Positions 15,170 through 23,153 of a DNA stretch of 64,000 nt are shown one piece after another. Positions within the stretch are counted from its first letter, which is position 1. Every line of letters begins with the position of its first letter. The stretch is from NCBI RefSeq assembly GCF_050632745.1, contig NZ_JBODSD010000001.1:372001-436000 (forward strand). The letters run 5' to 3'. This DNA is from Mumia sp050632745. Lineage in GTDB: Bacteria > Actinomycetota > Actinomycetes > Propionibacteriales > Nocardioidaceae. A program made the translations under genes and the position numbers. The notes below the pieces were generated by a model that was not told the DNA's origin, did not search any database, and worked only from the letters and a program-made list of their open reading frames with translations.

Positions 15170-16759
15170 ATGTCGCGTATGGCTGACACGCAGAGCTCGA
15201 CCCAGCAGCAGCCGGAGTACCCGGAGAACATCGACGCCGCGGTTCTCAAGATCGCTGGGGTGGTCATCCTCGGGGTGATCATGTCGATCCTCGACATCAC
15301 GGTGGTCAACGTCGCGCTGCCGACGTTCCAGGAGGAGTTCGGGTCCGCCACCGACCCGCTGGCCTACTCGCACGTCGCGTGGACGGTCACCGCCTACACG
15401 CTCGCCCTGGCCACGGTCATCCCCCTGACCGGCTGGGCCGCCGACCGGTTCGGCACCAAACGGCTCTTCATCGCAGCGATCGGGCTGTTCACCGCCGGAT
15501 CGGTCCTCTGCGCCGCGGCGCAGGACATCAACCAGCTCATCGCGTTCCGTGTCCTGCAGGGGCTCGGCGGCGGCATGATCATGCCGCTCGGCATGACGAT
15601 CATGACCCGCGCCGCCGGTCCGAACCGGATGGGCCGGCTCATGGCGATCCTCGGCATCCCGATGCTGCTCGGCCCGATCCTGGGCCCGATCATCGGCGGC
15701 TGGCTGATCGAGAACGCGAGCTGGCACTGGATCTTCCTCATCAACCTCCCGATCGGCATCGCCACCGTCGTCTACGCGTTCTTCGCGCTCCCCGGCGACC
15801 GCCCGGAGCCGTCGGAGTCGTTCGACTTCCTCGGGATGCTGCTGCTGTCGCCCGGACTCGCGCTGTTCCTGTTCGGTGTCTCGTCGATCCCGGAGAAGGG
15901 CACCGTCGCCGACCCCCGCGTCTGGGTCTCGATGCTGGCCGGCGCGCTCCTCATGCTCGCGTTCGTGTGGCACTCGTTCCGTCCGGAGCACCCGCTCCTG
16001 GATCTTCGCCTGTTCCGCAACCGCAACCTGACGATCTCCGTGATCGTCATGTTCCTCTTCGTCGCCGCGTTCTTCGGCAGCCTGCTGCTGGTGCCGACCT
16101 ACTTCCAGCAGGTCCGGGGCGAGTCGACGCTCAACGCCGGTCTGCTGGTCGCCCCGCAGGGCATCGGTGCGATGGTGACGATGCCGATCGCAGGACGTCT
16201 GGTCGACCGGATCCCGGTGGGCCGGATCGTGCCCTTCGGCTTCCTCGGCATCCTCGTCGGCATGTTCCCGCTCACGCAGATCACGTCGGAGACCGACTAC
16301 TGGGTGATCGTCGTGTCGCTGTTCGTCATGGGGCTCGGCATGGGCGCGACGATGATGCCGATGTTCACCACGGCGCTCAAGACGCTGACGCACCACGAGG
16401 TCGCGCGCGGGACGACGCTGATCAACATCAACCAGCAGATCGCCAGCTCGGTCGGCGTCGCGGTGATGTCGGTGCTGCTGACCAACTGGCTGCCGCCGCA
16501 GCGCATCTGGTACGCCGTGGTCGGGGCCTGGGACAACCCGCAGATCGTCGGTCAGATCGGGGGGCAGGGCGTGGTCGACGCGCTGCTGGCCGATGCCGGT
16601 GACGCGTTCGCCCAGACCTTCTGGGTCGCCTGGGTGCTCATGCTGCTCACGCTCATCCCGGTGGCGTTCCTGCCGCGCAAGAGCGAGCCCGCGCACCTGC
16701 TCGACGCGGAGGGTGCGACGGGGCCGGCCGAGGCGCCCGCGCCGCCGCCCCCGCACTGA
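15170..16759 (+). CDS. DHA2-type MFS drug transporter (EmrB/QacA family)
   Basis: Proton-driven efflux pump of 529 residues with about 14 transmembrane helices. Family signatures: LDITVVNVALPTFQ in helix 1 (motif D1), WTVTAYTLALATVIPLTGWAAD and RFGTKRLF (motif A), LIAFRVLQGLGGGMIMP (motif B), and a helix 5 ILGPIIGGWL (motif C). A second ATG three codons downstream (15179) has better spacing (11 nt) from GGAAGG at 15162-15167 and is an alternative start. The C-terminal tail is short, Pro/Ala-rich and cytoplasmic. A 15-bp terminator hairpin follows. Substrates cannot be read from sequence. Confidence 0.92.
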   Translation: MSRMADTQSSTQQQPEYPENIDAAVLKIAGVVILGVIMSILDITVVNVALPTFQEEFGSATDPLAYSHVAWTVTAYTLALATVIPLTGWAADRFGTKRLFIAAIGLFTAGSVLCAAAQDINQLIAFRVLQGLGGGMIMPLGMTIMTRAAGPNRMGRLMAILGIPMLLGPILGPIIGGWLIENASWHWIFLINLPIGIATVVYAFFALPGDRPEPSESFDFLGMLLLSPGLALFLFGVSSIPEKGTVADPRVWVSMLAGALLMLAFVWHSFRPEHPLLDLRLFRNRNLTISVIVMFLFVAAFFGSLLLVPTYFQQVRGESTLNAGLLVAPQGIGAMVTMPIAGRLVDRIPVGRIVPFGFLGILVGMFPLTQITSETDYWVIVVSLFVMGLGMGATMMPMFTTALKTLTHHEVARGTTLININQQIASSVGVAVMSVLLTNWLPPQRIWYAVVGAWDNPQIVGQIGGQGVVDALLADAGDAFAQTFWVAWVLMLLTLIPVAFLPRKSEPAHLLDAEGATGPAEAPAPPPPH

Positions 16760-16775
16760 GCCTGCTCAGGAAGGA

Positions 16776-16812
16776 CGATGCGTTCCGGCCCGTGGGTGGC
16801 CGGAACGCATCG
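16776..16812. terminator. Bidirectional terminator hairpin
   Basis: Perfect 15-bp inverted repeat (arms 16776-16790 and 16798-16812, arm sequence begins CGATGCGTTCC) with a 7-nt loop, lying between the convergent MFS and SDR genes, 17 bp past the MFS stop and 22 bp past the SDR stop. Confidence 0.8.
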
Positions 16813-16834
16813 CCTACGTGAGAGGCAGGTGCCG

Positions 16835-17593
16835 TCAGCGCGGCGCCATCCGGAGGGCGCCGTCCATCCGGATGACCTCGCCGTTGAGGTAGTCGTGCTC
16901 GACGATCATCGTGACGAGGTCGGCGAACTCCGACGGCCGGGCGAGCCGCTGCGGGAACGGGACCCCCGCCGCGAGCCCGGCGCGGAACTCGTCCGAGACC
17001 GTCGCGAGCATCGGCGTGTCGACGATCCCGGGCGCGATGGTGCAGACCCGGATCCCGTACTGTGCGAGGTCGCGTGCCGCCGGAAGCGTGAGGCCGACGA
17101 TGCCGCCCTTCGACGACGCGTACGCGGCCTGGCCGACCTGACCGTCGTACGCCGCGATCGACGCGGTGTTGACGATCACGCCGCGCTGCCCGTCGGCATC
17201 GGCCTCGGTCTGCGCGATCGCCTCGGCGGCGAGCGTCATCACGTTGAACGAACCGATGAGGTTGACCTGGACGACCTTGGCGTAGAGGTCGAGGTCGTGG
17301 GGGCCGCGCTTGGACAGGATGCGTGCCGACGGGCCGATGCCGGCGCAGCTGACGACCGTACGCAGCGGGGCGCCGCCCGAGGTGGCGGCCGTGACGGCGT
17401 TGCGTACCGAGGCGGGATCGGTCACGTCGGTCTCGACGTAGGTGACGCCGGCGACGTCGTCGGCCCGCTCGATCGCCCCGGCGAGGTCGAGGGCGTACAC
17501 GCTCGCGCCCCGCGCGGCGAGGGCGGCGGCCGTGGCGGCGCCGAGTCCGGAGGCACCTCCGGTGACGAGGGCGGCGGTGTTGGCGAGGTCCAT
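16835..17593 (-). CDS. SDR family 3-hydroxyacyl-CoA dehydrogenase-like oxidoreductase
   Basis: Classical short-chain dehydrogenase, 252 residues. Cofactor motif TGGASGLGAA (about residues 11-20), acidic residue after strand 2 (YALDLA) indicating NAD preference, NTASIAAYDGQVGQAAYASSKGG with the catalytic Ser-Tyr-Lys triad (about residues 147-165), and the post-motif APGIVDTPML. Sequence resembles type 2 3-hydroxyacyl-CoA dehydrogenase (HSD17B10-like). Its pairing with an acyl-CoA dehydrogenase 34 bp upstream on the same strand supports a role in fatty-acid or branched-chain acyl-CoA oxidation. Start ATG 17593 is preceded by CAGGAGAACC. Confidence 0.88.
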   Translation of the reverse strand: MDLANTAALVTGGASGLGAATAAALAARGASVYALDLAGAIERADDVAGVTYVETDVTDPASVRNAVTAATSGGAPLRTVVSCAGIGPSARILSKRGPHDLDLYAKVVQVNLIGSFNVMTLAAEAIAQTEADADGQRGVIVNTASIAAYDGQVGQAAYASSKGGIVGLTLPAARDLAQYGIRVCTIAPGIVDTPMLATVSDEFRAGLAAGVPFPQRLARPSEFADLVTMIVEHDYLNGEVIRMDGALRMAPR

Positions 17594-17627
17594 GGTTCTC
17601 CTGTCCTACGGGGAGGTGTCGAGCCGG

Positions 17628-18767
17628 TCAGCGGGCGAGCCCGCGGCTGATGACCAGGCGCTGGATCTGGTTGGTCCCCTCGAAGATCTGCATGACCTTC
17701 ACCTCGCGCATGTAGCGCTCGACGGGGAAGTCCTTGGTGTAGCCGGCGCCGCCGAGCACCTGGACGGCGTCGGTGGTCACCTTCATCGCGTTGTCGGTCG
17801 CGACGAGCTTGGCGATCGACGCCTGCCGGCTGAACGGGCGGCCGGCGTCCTTGAGCCGCGCGGCGGCCAGGTACGTCGCACGCGCCGACTCCACGGCGGC
17901 AGCCATGTCGGCGAGGAGGAACGCGAGGCCCTGGTGCTCGATGATCGGCTTCCCGAACGTCTCGCGGTCCTTGGCGTACGCCAGCGCGACGTCGAGCGCG
18001 CCCTGGGCGACCCCGGTCGCGACGGCCGCGATCCCGAGCCGGCCGGAGTCGAGCCCGGCCAGCGCGATCGGCAGACCTTGACCCTCGTCCCCGAGCCGCC
18101 GCTCGGCCGGCACGCGGACGCCGTCGAAGAGCATCGTCGCGGTGGTCGAGCCCATGAGGCCCATCTTGTCCTCGGGGTTGTCCACCGTGAGCCCGGGTGT
18201 GTCCGCCGGGACGAGGAAGCACGAGATCCCGCGCCCGCCCTCCGCGGTCCGCGCCATCACCTTGTAGAAGTCGGCCTCGCCGCCGTGGGTGGTCCACGCC
18301 TTCGCGCCGTCGATGACGTACTCGTCGCCGTGCCGCACCGCGCGGGTCCGCATCGCGGCCGGGTCGGAGCCGGCGTGCGCCTCCGACAAGCAGTAGGCGC
18401 CGAGCGTCTCGCCGCCGAGCATGTCGGGGAGCCACTGCTGCTTCTGCTCCTCGGTGCCCGCGGTGAACAGGCCGAAGCACGAGAGCGCGTGCACACTCGT
18501 CCCGACGCCGACCGAGGCCCAGGCGGTCGCGATCTCCTCGACGACCTGCAGGTAGACCTCGTACGGCTGGCCGCCACCGCCGTACTCCTCGGGGTACGGC
18601 AGGCCCAGCAGGCCGGCGCGGCCGAGGGTCCGGAACACCTCGCGGGGGAACGTGGCGGTGCGCTCGGCCTCGTCCACGCGGGGACGCAGCTCCTTGTCCA
18701 CGATTGCGCGGGTGAGCGCGATCAGGTCCTCGGACTCCTCGTTCGGCATCAGTCGCTCGACGGGCAT
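17628..18767 (-). CDS. Acyl-CoA dehydrogenase
   Basis: FAD-dependent alpha,beta-dehydrogenation of acyl-CoA thioesters. The 379-residue protein has the full family layout: helical N-domain (RTLGRAGLLGLPYPEEYGG), the signature YCLSEAHAGSDPAAM (about residues 123-137), the WTTHGGEADFY beta-domain segment, and the C-terminal helical domain with VQVLGGAGYTKDFPVERYMREVK and the terminal IFEGTNQIQRLVISRGL. The catalytic Glu is the one in FEGTNQ, as in short/medium/branched-chain enzymes. ATG at 18767 has GAGAGAGG upstream. Forms an operon with the SDR gene and is divergent from a TetR regulator whose probable operator lies between them. Confidence 0.94.
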   Translation of the reverse strand: MPVERLMPNEESEDLIALTRAIVDKELRPRVDEAERTATFPREVFRTLGRAGLLGLPYPEEYGGGGQPYEVYLQVVEEIATAWASVGVGTSVHALSCFGLFTAGTEEQKQQWLPDMLGGETLGAYCLSEAHAGSDPAAMRTRAVRHGDEYVIDGAKAWTTHGGEADFYKVMARTAEGGRGISCFLVPADTPGLTVDNPEDKMGLMGSTTATMLFDGVRVPAERRLGDEGQGLPIALAGLDSGRLGIAAVATGVAQGALDVALAYAKDRETFGKPIIEHQGLAFLLADMAAAVESARATYLAAARLKDAGRPFSRQASIAKLVATDNAMKVTTDAVQVLGGAGYTKDFPVERYMREVKVMQIFEGTNQIQRLVISRGLAR

Positions 18768-18810
18768 GGCACCTCTCTCGGGTTCGCATCACAGGCGGCG
18801 CGTATCACGA

Positions 18811-18840
18811 ACAGTACTCCAGAACCGATCCTGGTACTGT
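18811..18840. promoter_or_regulatory. Probable TetR operator in the divergent promoter
   Basis: Perfect inverted repeat ACAGTAC-N16-GTACTGT (18811-18817, 18834-18840). The right half-site contains TACTGT (18835-18840), which is also a well-placed -10 box ending 6 nt before the TetR ATG. Binding here would repress the regulator itself and probably the divergent acyl-CoA dehydrogenase operon. Confidence 0.65.
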
Positions 18841-18846
18841 CCGGGT

Positions 18847-19407
18847 ATGCCGGTGCGACGGGGAGAGCTCATGGACGAGCTGATCTCCCTCTACCTCGAC
18901 GAGGGTTTCCTCGCGTTCGGCATCGGCGACCTCGCGGCCCGGCTCCGTTGCTCGCGCTCGACCCTGTACGCGATCGCGCCGAGCAAGGAGCAGATCGTCA
19001 CCGCCGCCGTACGCGCGTTCTTCCGCGGGGCGACCGAGCGCGTCGAGGCGCGCCTGGAGAGGGAGGCCGACCCTGCCGCGCGCCTTCACGCGTACCTCGA
19101 GGCGATCTCCGAGGAGCTCGCGCCGGCGTCACCCGCCTTCTTCGCCGATCTCGACGCCTTCGAGCCGGCGCGGGAGGTCTACCGCCGCAACACCGAGTGG
19201 GCCGCCCGGCGGGTGCGCCAGCTGGTGACCGCGCTCGAGGGCCGCGACGGGTCGGTCGACCCCGGGTTCGTGGGTGTCGTGGCCGCGCAGGTCATGCAGG
19301 CGATCCAGCGCGGTGAGATCGAGGCCGCGAGCGGGCTCGACGACGCAGCGGCGTACCACCAGCTCGCCCAGCTCCTCGTCGCCGGCGTCGGCGGACGGGC
19401 GGCCTAG
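18847..19407 (+). CDS. TetR family transcriptional regulator
   Basis: A 186-residue one-component repressor. Residues about 3-50 form the TetR helix-turn-helix (LMDELISLYLDEGFLAFGIG, DLAARLRCSRSTLYAIAPSK), followed by an all-helical ligand/dimer domain with TetR_C-type features. ATG at 18847 follows a TACTGT -10 box by 6 nt and lies beside a perfect inverted repeat. Divergent from the acyl-CoA dehydrogenase/SDR operon, which it probably represses until an acyl-CoA or related ligand binds, as known for FadR/KstR-type TetR proteins. The ligand is inference. Confidence 0.85.
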   Translation: MPVRRGELMDELISLYLDEGFLAFGIGDLAARLRCSRSTLYAIAPSKEQIVTAAVRAFFRGATERVEARLEREADPAARLHAYLEAISEELAPASPAFFADLDAFEPAREVYRRNTEWAARRVRQLVTALEGRDGSVDPGFVGVVAAQVMQAIQRGEIEAASGLDDAAAYHQLAQLLVAGVGGRAA

Positions 19408-19418
19408 CGCCTCGCTCC

Positions 19419-20177
19419 TCAGCCGCGCGCGACCTTCCACGGCGCCGCCTGCGCGATCGGCTTGATCACCATCAGGTCGATGTTCACGTGCTGCGGCCGC
19501 GTCACCATCCACGCGATCGCGTCGGCCACGTCGTCGGCGCTCAACGGCTCCGCGACACCGGCGTACACCGCGTCGGCACGCTCCTGGTCGCCCCCGAAGC
19601 GGACGAGCGAGAACTCGTCGGTGCGCACCATCCCCGGCGCGATCTCGGTGACGCGGACCGGCTCCCCGTTGAGCTCGAGACGCAGCGTCTCGGTGATCAT
19701 CGCGACGCCGTGCTTCGCGGCGGTGTAGCCCGCGCCGCCCTCGTACGTGAGGTGGCCGGCGATCGAGCCGACGTTGAGCACCGTCGCCGCGCCGCTGGCG
19801 CGCAGCGCCGGGAGCAGGGCCTTGGTGACGCGCAGCGTGCCGATGACGTTCGAGTCGTACATCTGCTGCCATGCCTCGGGGTCGGTCTGCTCGATCGGCT
19901 CCTGGCCGACGGCGCCGCCGGCGTTGTTCACGAGGACGGCCAGCTCGGGGCCGACGGCGGCGGCGAGGGCGTCCACGGAGGCCTGGTCGGTGACGTCGCA
20001 GACGACCGCCGTGCCGCCGATCTCCGCGGCGAGCGCCTCGATCCGGTCGGCCCTGCGCGCGGCGCAGACCACGTGGAACCCGTCGGCGGCCAGGCGGCGC
20101 GCGGTGGCGGCGCCGATGCCGCTGCTCGCTCCGGTGACGACGGCGGTACGACGGGTGGTGGCGGTGTTCTCCTGCAT
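19419..20177 (-). CDS. SDR family NAD(P)-dependent oxidoreductase
   Basis: Short-chain dehydrogenase of 252 residues, YdfG-like (serine/3-hydroxy acid dehydrogenase group). Cofactor motif TGASSGIGAATA (about residues 16-27), Arg-rich end of strand 2 (CAARRADR) indicating NADP preference, NNAGGAVGQEPI, and the catalytic GSIAGH...YTAAKHGV triad region (about residues 143-160). ATG at 20177 is the first reasonable start; the frame stays open far upstream only as a shadow of mshA. Convergent with the TetR gene (11 bp) and divergent from mshA. Substrate unknown. Confidence 0.88.
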   Translation of the reverse strand: MQENTATTRRTAVVTGASSGIGAATARRLAADGFHVVCAARRADRIEALAAEIGGTAVVCDVTDQASVDALAAAVGPELAVLVNNAGGAVGQEPIEQTDPEAWQQMYDSNVIGTLRVTKALLPALRASGAATVLNVGSIAGHLTYEGGAGYTAAKHGVAMITETLRLELNGEPVRVTEIAPGMVRTDEFSLVRFGGDQERADAVYAGVAEPLSADDVADAIAWMVTRPQHVNIDLMVIKPIAQAAPWKVARG

Positions 20178-20246
20178 GAGGCAGATGCTGTCACGGGTGC
20201 GCCCGGCGGGCCCACGTGGACCCGGGGACGCCCTGAACGGCCTGCC

Positions 20247-20252
20247 TAGGAT
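20247..20252 (+). promoter_or_regulatory. -10 box of mshA
   Basis: TAGGAT ends 6 nt before the GTG start at 20259, placing the transcription start on the first base of the start codon (leaderless). Confidence 0.5.
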
Positions 20253-20258
20253 GGAGAG

Positions 20259-21530
20259 GTGACCTCCCCCGACGTGCGCCGCATCGCCATGCTCTCCGCG
20301 CACACGTCGCCGCTCGAGCAGCCCGGCAACGGGGACGCGGGCGGGATGAACGTGTACGTGCTGGAGCTCGCGCGCCGGCTCGCAGCGCGGTCCGTCGAGG
20401 TCGAGATCTTCACCCGCGCGACGTCGTCCGAGCAGCCGCCGCTCGTCGAGGCGCTCCCCGGCGTGACCGTGCGCCACGTGCCGGCGGGCCCGTTCGAGGG
20501 TCTGGGCAAGGAGGACCTTCCCGCCCAGATGTGCACCTTCGTCCGCGACGTCCTGCGCGCGGAGGCGACCCGGCCTCTCGGCTGGTTCGACGCGGTCCAC
20601 TCCCACTACTGGCTGTCGGGTCAGGTCGGCCAGGTCGCCGCAGACCGCTGGGGAGTCCCGCTCGTCCACTCCATGCACACGATGGCGAAGGTCAAGAACG
20701 CGCACCTGGCCGCCGGCGACGCCGCCGAGCCCGCGGGGCGCGTCGCGGGCGAGGAGCAGCTGGTCGCGTCCGCGGACCGCCTCATCGCGAACACCGCCGA
20801 CGAGGCCGCCCAGCTCGTCGACCTGTACGCCGCCGACCCGGCGCGCGTCGACGTGGTCCACCCCGGTGTGGACCTGGACCGCTTCCGCCCCGCGGACCGG
20901 ACGGCGGCGCGGGCGACGCTCGGGCTGCCGCAGGACGCCGACGTGATCCTCTTCGCCGGACGCATCCAGCCGCTCAAGGCGCCCGACGTGGTCCTCGAGG
21001 CCGCCGCGCACCTGATGGCGCGCGGACGTCGCGACCGCACGGTCGTCGCCGTGGTCGGGGGTCCGTCCGGGAGCGGCCTCGACAAGCCGACGGCGCTGCT
21101 GGAGCTCGCCGGCGCCCTCGGCATCTCCGACCGCGTGCGGTTCGTCCCGCCGGTCGCGCAGGACCGCCTCGCCCTCTGGTACGCGGCCGCGTCGATCGTC
21201 TGCGTCCCGTCGTACAACGAGTCGTTCGGCCTCGTCGCCCTGGAGGCCCAGGCCTGCGGTACGCCGGTGGTGGCCGCGAAGGTCGGCGGCCTGACGACGG
21301 CGGTCCACGACGGGGTGACCGGGATGCTGGTCGACGGGCATGATCCCGTCGACTACGCCGCCGCGTTCGCGCAGGTCCTCGACCAGCCGGGCCTCCACGC
21401 GTCGATGCAGGACGCGGCCGTGCACCACGCCGCGCGCTTCGGATGGGACGCGACGGCCGAGCGTACGCTCGCCGTGTACGAGGAGTCGGTCGCCGCGGTG
21501 CGGCTGTTCCCGACCGCCGTGGGTCAGTAG
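20259..21530 (+). CDS. mshA: D-inositol-3-phosphate glycosyltransferase (mycothiol synthesis)
   Basis: First committed step of mycothiol synthesis: transfers GlcNAc from UDP-GlcNAc to 1L-myo-inositol 1-phosphate. The 423-residue GT-B (GT4) enzyme has the MshA-specific N-terminus AMLSAHTSPLEQPGNGDAGG MNVYVLEL, HSHYWLSGQVG (about residues 113-123), HTMAKVKNA, VDVVHPGVDL, FAGRIQPLKAPDVV and the donor-site Glu motif YNESFGLVALEAQACGTPVV. GTG start with a leaderless-type promoter. Next to ybjN-like, gpmA, senX3 and regX3 as in M. tuberculosis Rv0486-Rv0491. Presence means this organism uses mycothiol, not glutathione, as its main thiol. Confidence 0.95.
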   Translation: MTSPDVRRIAMLSAHTSPLEQPGNGDAGGMNVYVLELARRLAARSVEVEIFTRATSSEQPPLVEALPGVTVRHVPAGPFEGLGKEDLPAQMCTFVRDVLRAEATRPLGWFDAVHSHYWLSGQVGQVAADRWGVPLVHSMHTMAKVKNAHLAAGDAAEPAGRVAGEEQLVASADRLIANTADEAAQLVDLYAADPARVDVVHPGVDLDRFRPADRTAARATLGLPQDADVILFAGRIQPLKAPDVVLEAAAHLMARGRRDRTVVAVVGGPSGSGLDKPTALLELAGALGISDRVRFVPPVAQDRLALWYAAASIVCVPSYNESFGLVALEAQACGTPVVAAKVGGLTTAVHDGVTGMLVDGHDPVDYAAAFAQVLDQPGLHASMQDAAVHHAARFGWDATAERTLAVYEESVAAVRLFPTAVGQ

Positions 21531-21549
21531 CCAGCCGAAAGGGGAGGCC

Positions 21550-22083
21550 GTGGAGGGTCGTACGGATCGCGAGGAGGAGAGCGCGCCGTGGGCGGCCGCC
21601 GCCACGATCAGGAGCGCGCTCGCCGTCGCCGAGCTCGAGCACGTCGAGTTCCGGCCGGGCGTCTTCGAGGTGACGATCCCCGGCACCCGCAAGCTCCAGA
21701 CCACCTGCCGCCTCGAGGTCGGTGAGCACGCGCTCGGCATCCATGCCTTCGTCGCCCGTCGCCCGGACGAGAACCACGAGGCCGTCTACCGGTGGCTGCT
21801 GGAGCGCAACCTGCGGATGTACGCCGTGGCGTTCGCGGTCGACAGCGCGGGCGACATCTATCTCGACGGACGGATGCCGCTGCACGCGGTCACCGAGGAC
21901 GAGGTCGACCGGATCATCGGGTCGGTCCTGACCTATGCCGACGACTCCTTCAACACGATTCTCGAGCTCGGGTTCGCCAGCTCCATCCGCAAGGAGTGGG
22001 AGTGGCGGCTCTCGCGCGGGGAGTCGACCCGCAACCTGGAGGCGTTCCGGCACCTCCTCGACAAGGAGTCAACGCAGGGTTGA
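21550..22083 (+). CDS. YbjN domain-containing protein (Rv0487-like)
   Basis: A 177-residue cytoplasmic protein of the YbjN/bacterial sensory transduction regulator fold, related to type III secretion chaperones. Recognisable: LEVGEHALGIHAFVARRPDEN, VYRWLLERNLRMYAVAFAVD, GDIYLDGRMPLHAVT, and FNTILELGFASSIRKEWEW. It always follows mshA in many actinobacteria, but no function is established. GTG at 21550 follows GGGGAGG closely; the start is not certain. Only 19 bp separate it from mshA, so the two are cotranscribed. Convergent with the next gene. Confidence 0.85.
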   Translation: MEGRTDREEESAPWAAAATIRSALAVAELEHVEFRPGVFEVTIPGTRKLQTTCRLEVGEHALGIHAFVARRPDENHEAVYRWLLERNLRMYAVAFAVDSAGDIYLDGRMPLHAVTEDEVDRIIGSVLTYADDSFNTILELGFASSIRKEWEWRLSRGESTRNLEAFRHLLDKESTQG

Positions 22084-22094
22084 CGGACGACGCG

Positions 22095-22985
22095 TCAGCT
22101 CTTCCACTCGTACCGCCAATAGCTGACGGCGACCCGACGGAGCCGCACCGGCTCGTAGCCCGTGTAGACGAACCTGAAGCGCACCGTGCCGTTCGGCCGG
22201 ATCCATGACTCCCGAAGGTGGACGCCCTTCCGCTTGTTGCTGTAGCTGGAGAAGATGCCGACCCGGACGACGCGTCCATTGGGCTTGACCACCTCGAGGC
22301 CCACGTTGGGAGGGTCCCACGCGCCGCGCACCTGCAGCTCCACGGCGCCGACCTTGACGTGGGCAGGGACACGCGTCGAATGGAGGGTCTTGACCACGGG
22401 ACCGCTCGGGCGGGTCGGCCAGCTCCGGAACCGCAGCGACGTGCCGACGAGCCGCGCCCGTCCCTCCCTCCGCGTCACGGTGCGCCGGTACGACTCCTTG
22501 GCCGTGGTCACGACGGTCCGCCGGACCAGCTCACGGCGGGCGCGGGACAGTACGAAGGGAGTGGACACCGCCACCCGCTCACCGGTGCCAGCCCTGGTCA
22601 ATTCTGCCCGGTAGGTGCCGCCGGGCGCCGGCAACCCGGTGCCATTCACCGCGTGGTATCTGCCATCCCAGGTGATCCCTGGCGTCGTCGCGTCGACCGC
22701 CCAGGTTGTGATGCCCAGCGGCTGCCCGTCCGACGCGAGGATCCGGAGGTAGAGATCGCCCTCGGTGGCTTCTCCTGCGACCCACCGCAGGGTGATCCGC
22801 ATGACGTGGGCGACGCCTGGCTCGTCGTCGTCGGGGTAGAAGACGGTCGTCGACGGGGTGATCGTCGCGCCCGGCTCGTCGCCGTCGGCAGGGAACTGCA
22901 CTGTCCCGACGACCATCATCATGACAAGCGACGCGGCAAGTCCGATCCGACTCAGCACAGGGAGACGTCCTACGGCAAGGGGCAC
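22095..22985 (-). CDS. Secreted protein with FlgD-type Ig-like domain, function unknown
   Basis: A 296-residue exported protein. A hydrophobic signal segment (SRIGLAASLVMMMVVGTVQF) lies at about residues 12-31 with no lipobox. Residues about 75-140 resemble a FlgD-type Ig-like repeat: ITTWAVDATTPGITWDGR then GLPAPGGTYRAELT. The C-terminal half is beta-rich with many Arg, Trp and Tyr (VELQVRGAWDPPNVGLEVV, RVGIFSSYSN, VRFRFVYTGYEPVRLRRVAV). GTG at 22985 is assumed; an internal GTG a few codons later would serve. It splits the otherwise conserved mshA-ybjN-gpmA order, has slightly more relaxed codon use than its neighbours, and may be a late insertion. Probable wall or extracellular role. Confidence 0.65.
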   Translation of the reverse strand: MPLAVGRLPVLSRIGLAASLVMMMVVGTVQFPADGDEPGATITPSTTVFYPDDDEPGVAHVMRITLRWVAGEATEGDLYLRILASDGQPLGITTWAVDATTPGITWDGRYHAVNGTGLPAPGGTYRAELTRAGTGERVAVSTPFVLSRARRELVRRTVVTTAKESYRRTVTRREGRARLVGTSLRFRSWPTRPSGPVVKTLHSTRVPAHVKVGAVELQVRGAWDPPNVGLEVVKPNGRVVRVGIFSSYSNKRKGVHLRESWIRPNGTVRFRFVYTGYEPVRLRRVAVSYWRYEWKS

Positions 22986-23140
22986 CGTGTGCTGCCCGGC
23001 GATTGGGGTCCTCAGCGTTGAGCAAGCGCCGCCCCCCTGTCAAGGGCTCACCGCATCCGCGCTCGGGTCGCCGCGGGGCGCAGGATCACACCCGTCGTCT
23101 CGCCCACAAGGTCGTCCGCCGACGGCGGAATCGGCGTCGC

Positions 23141-23146
23141 TAGGCT
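23141..23146 (+). promoter_or_regulatory. -10 box of gpmA
   Basis: TAGGCT ends 7 nt before the gpmA ATG (23154), a leaderless-type arrangement. Confidence 0.5.
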
Positions 23147-23153
23147 GAGACGC

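Noticed and set aside
22990..23045. 6C-type small RNA (run of C near 23030)
   Set aside because: Only one C-run and no paired double-hairpin structure; not enough to call an RNA gene.
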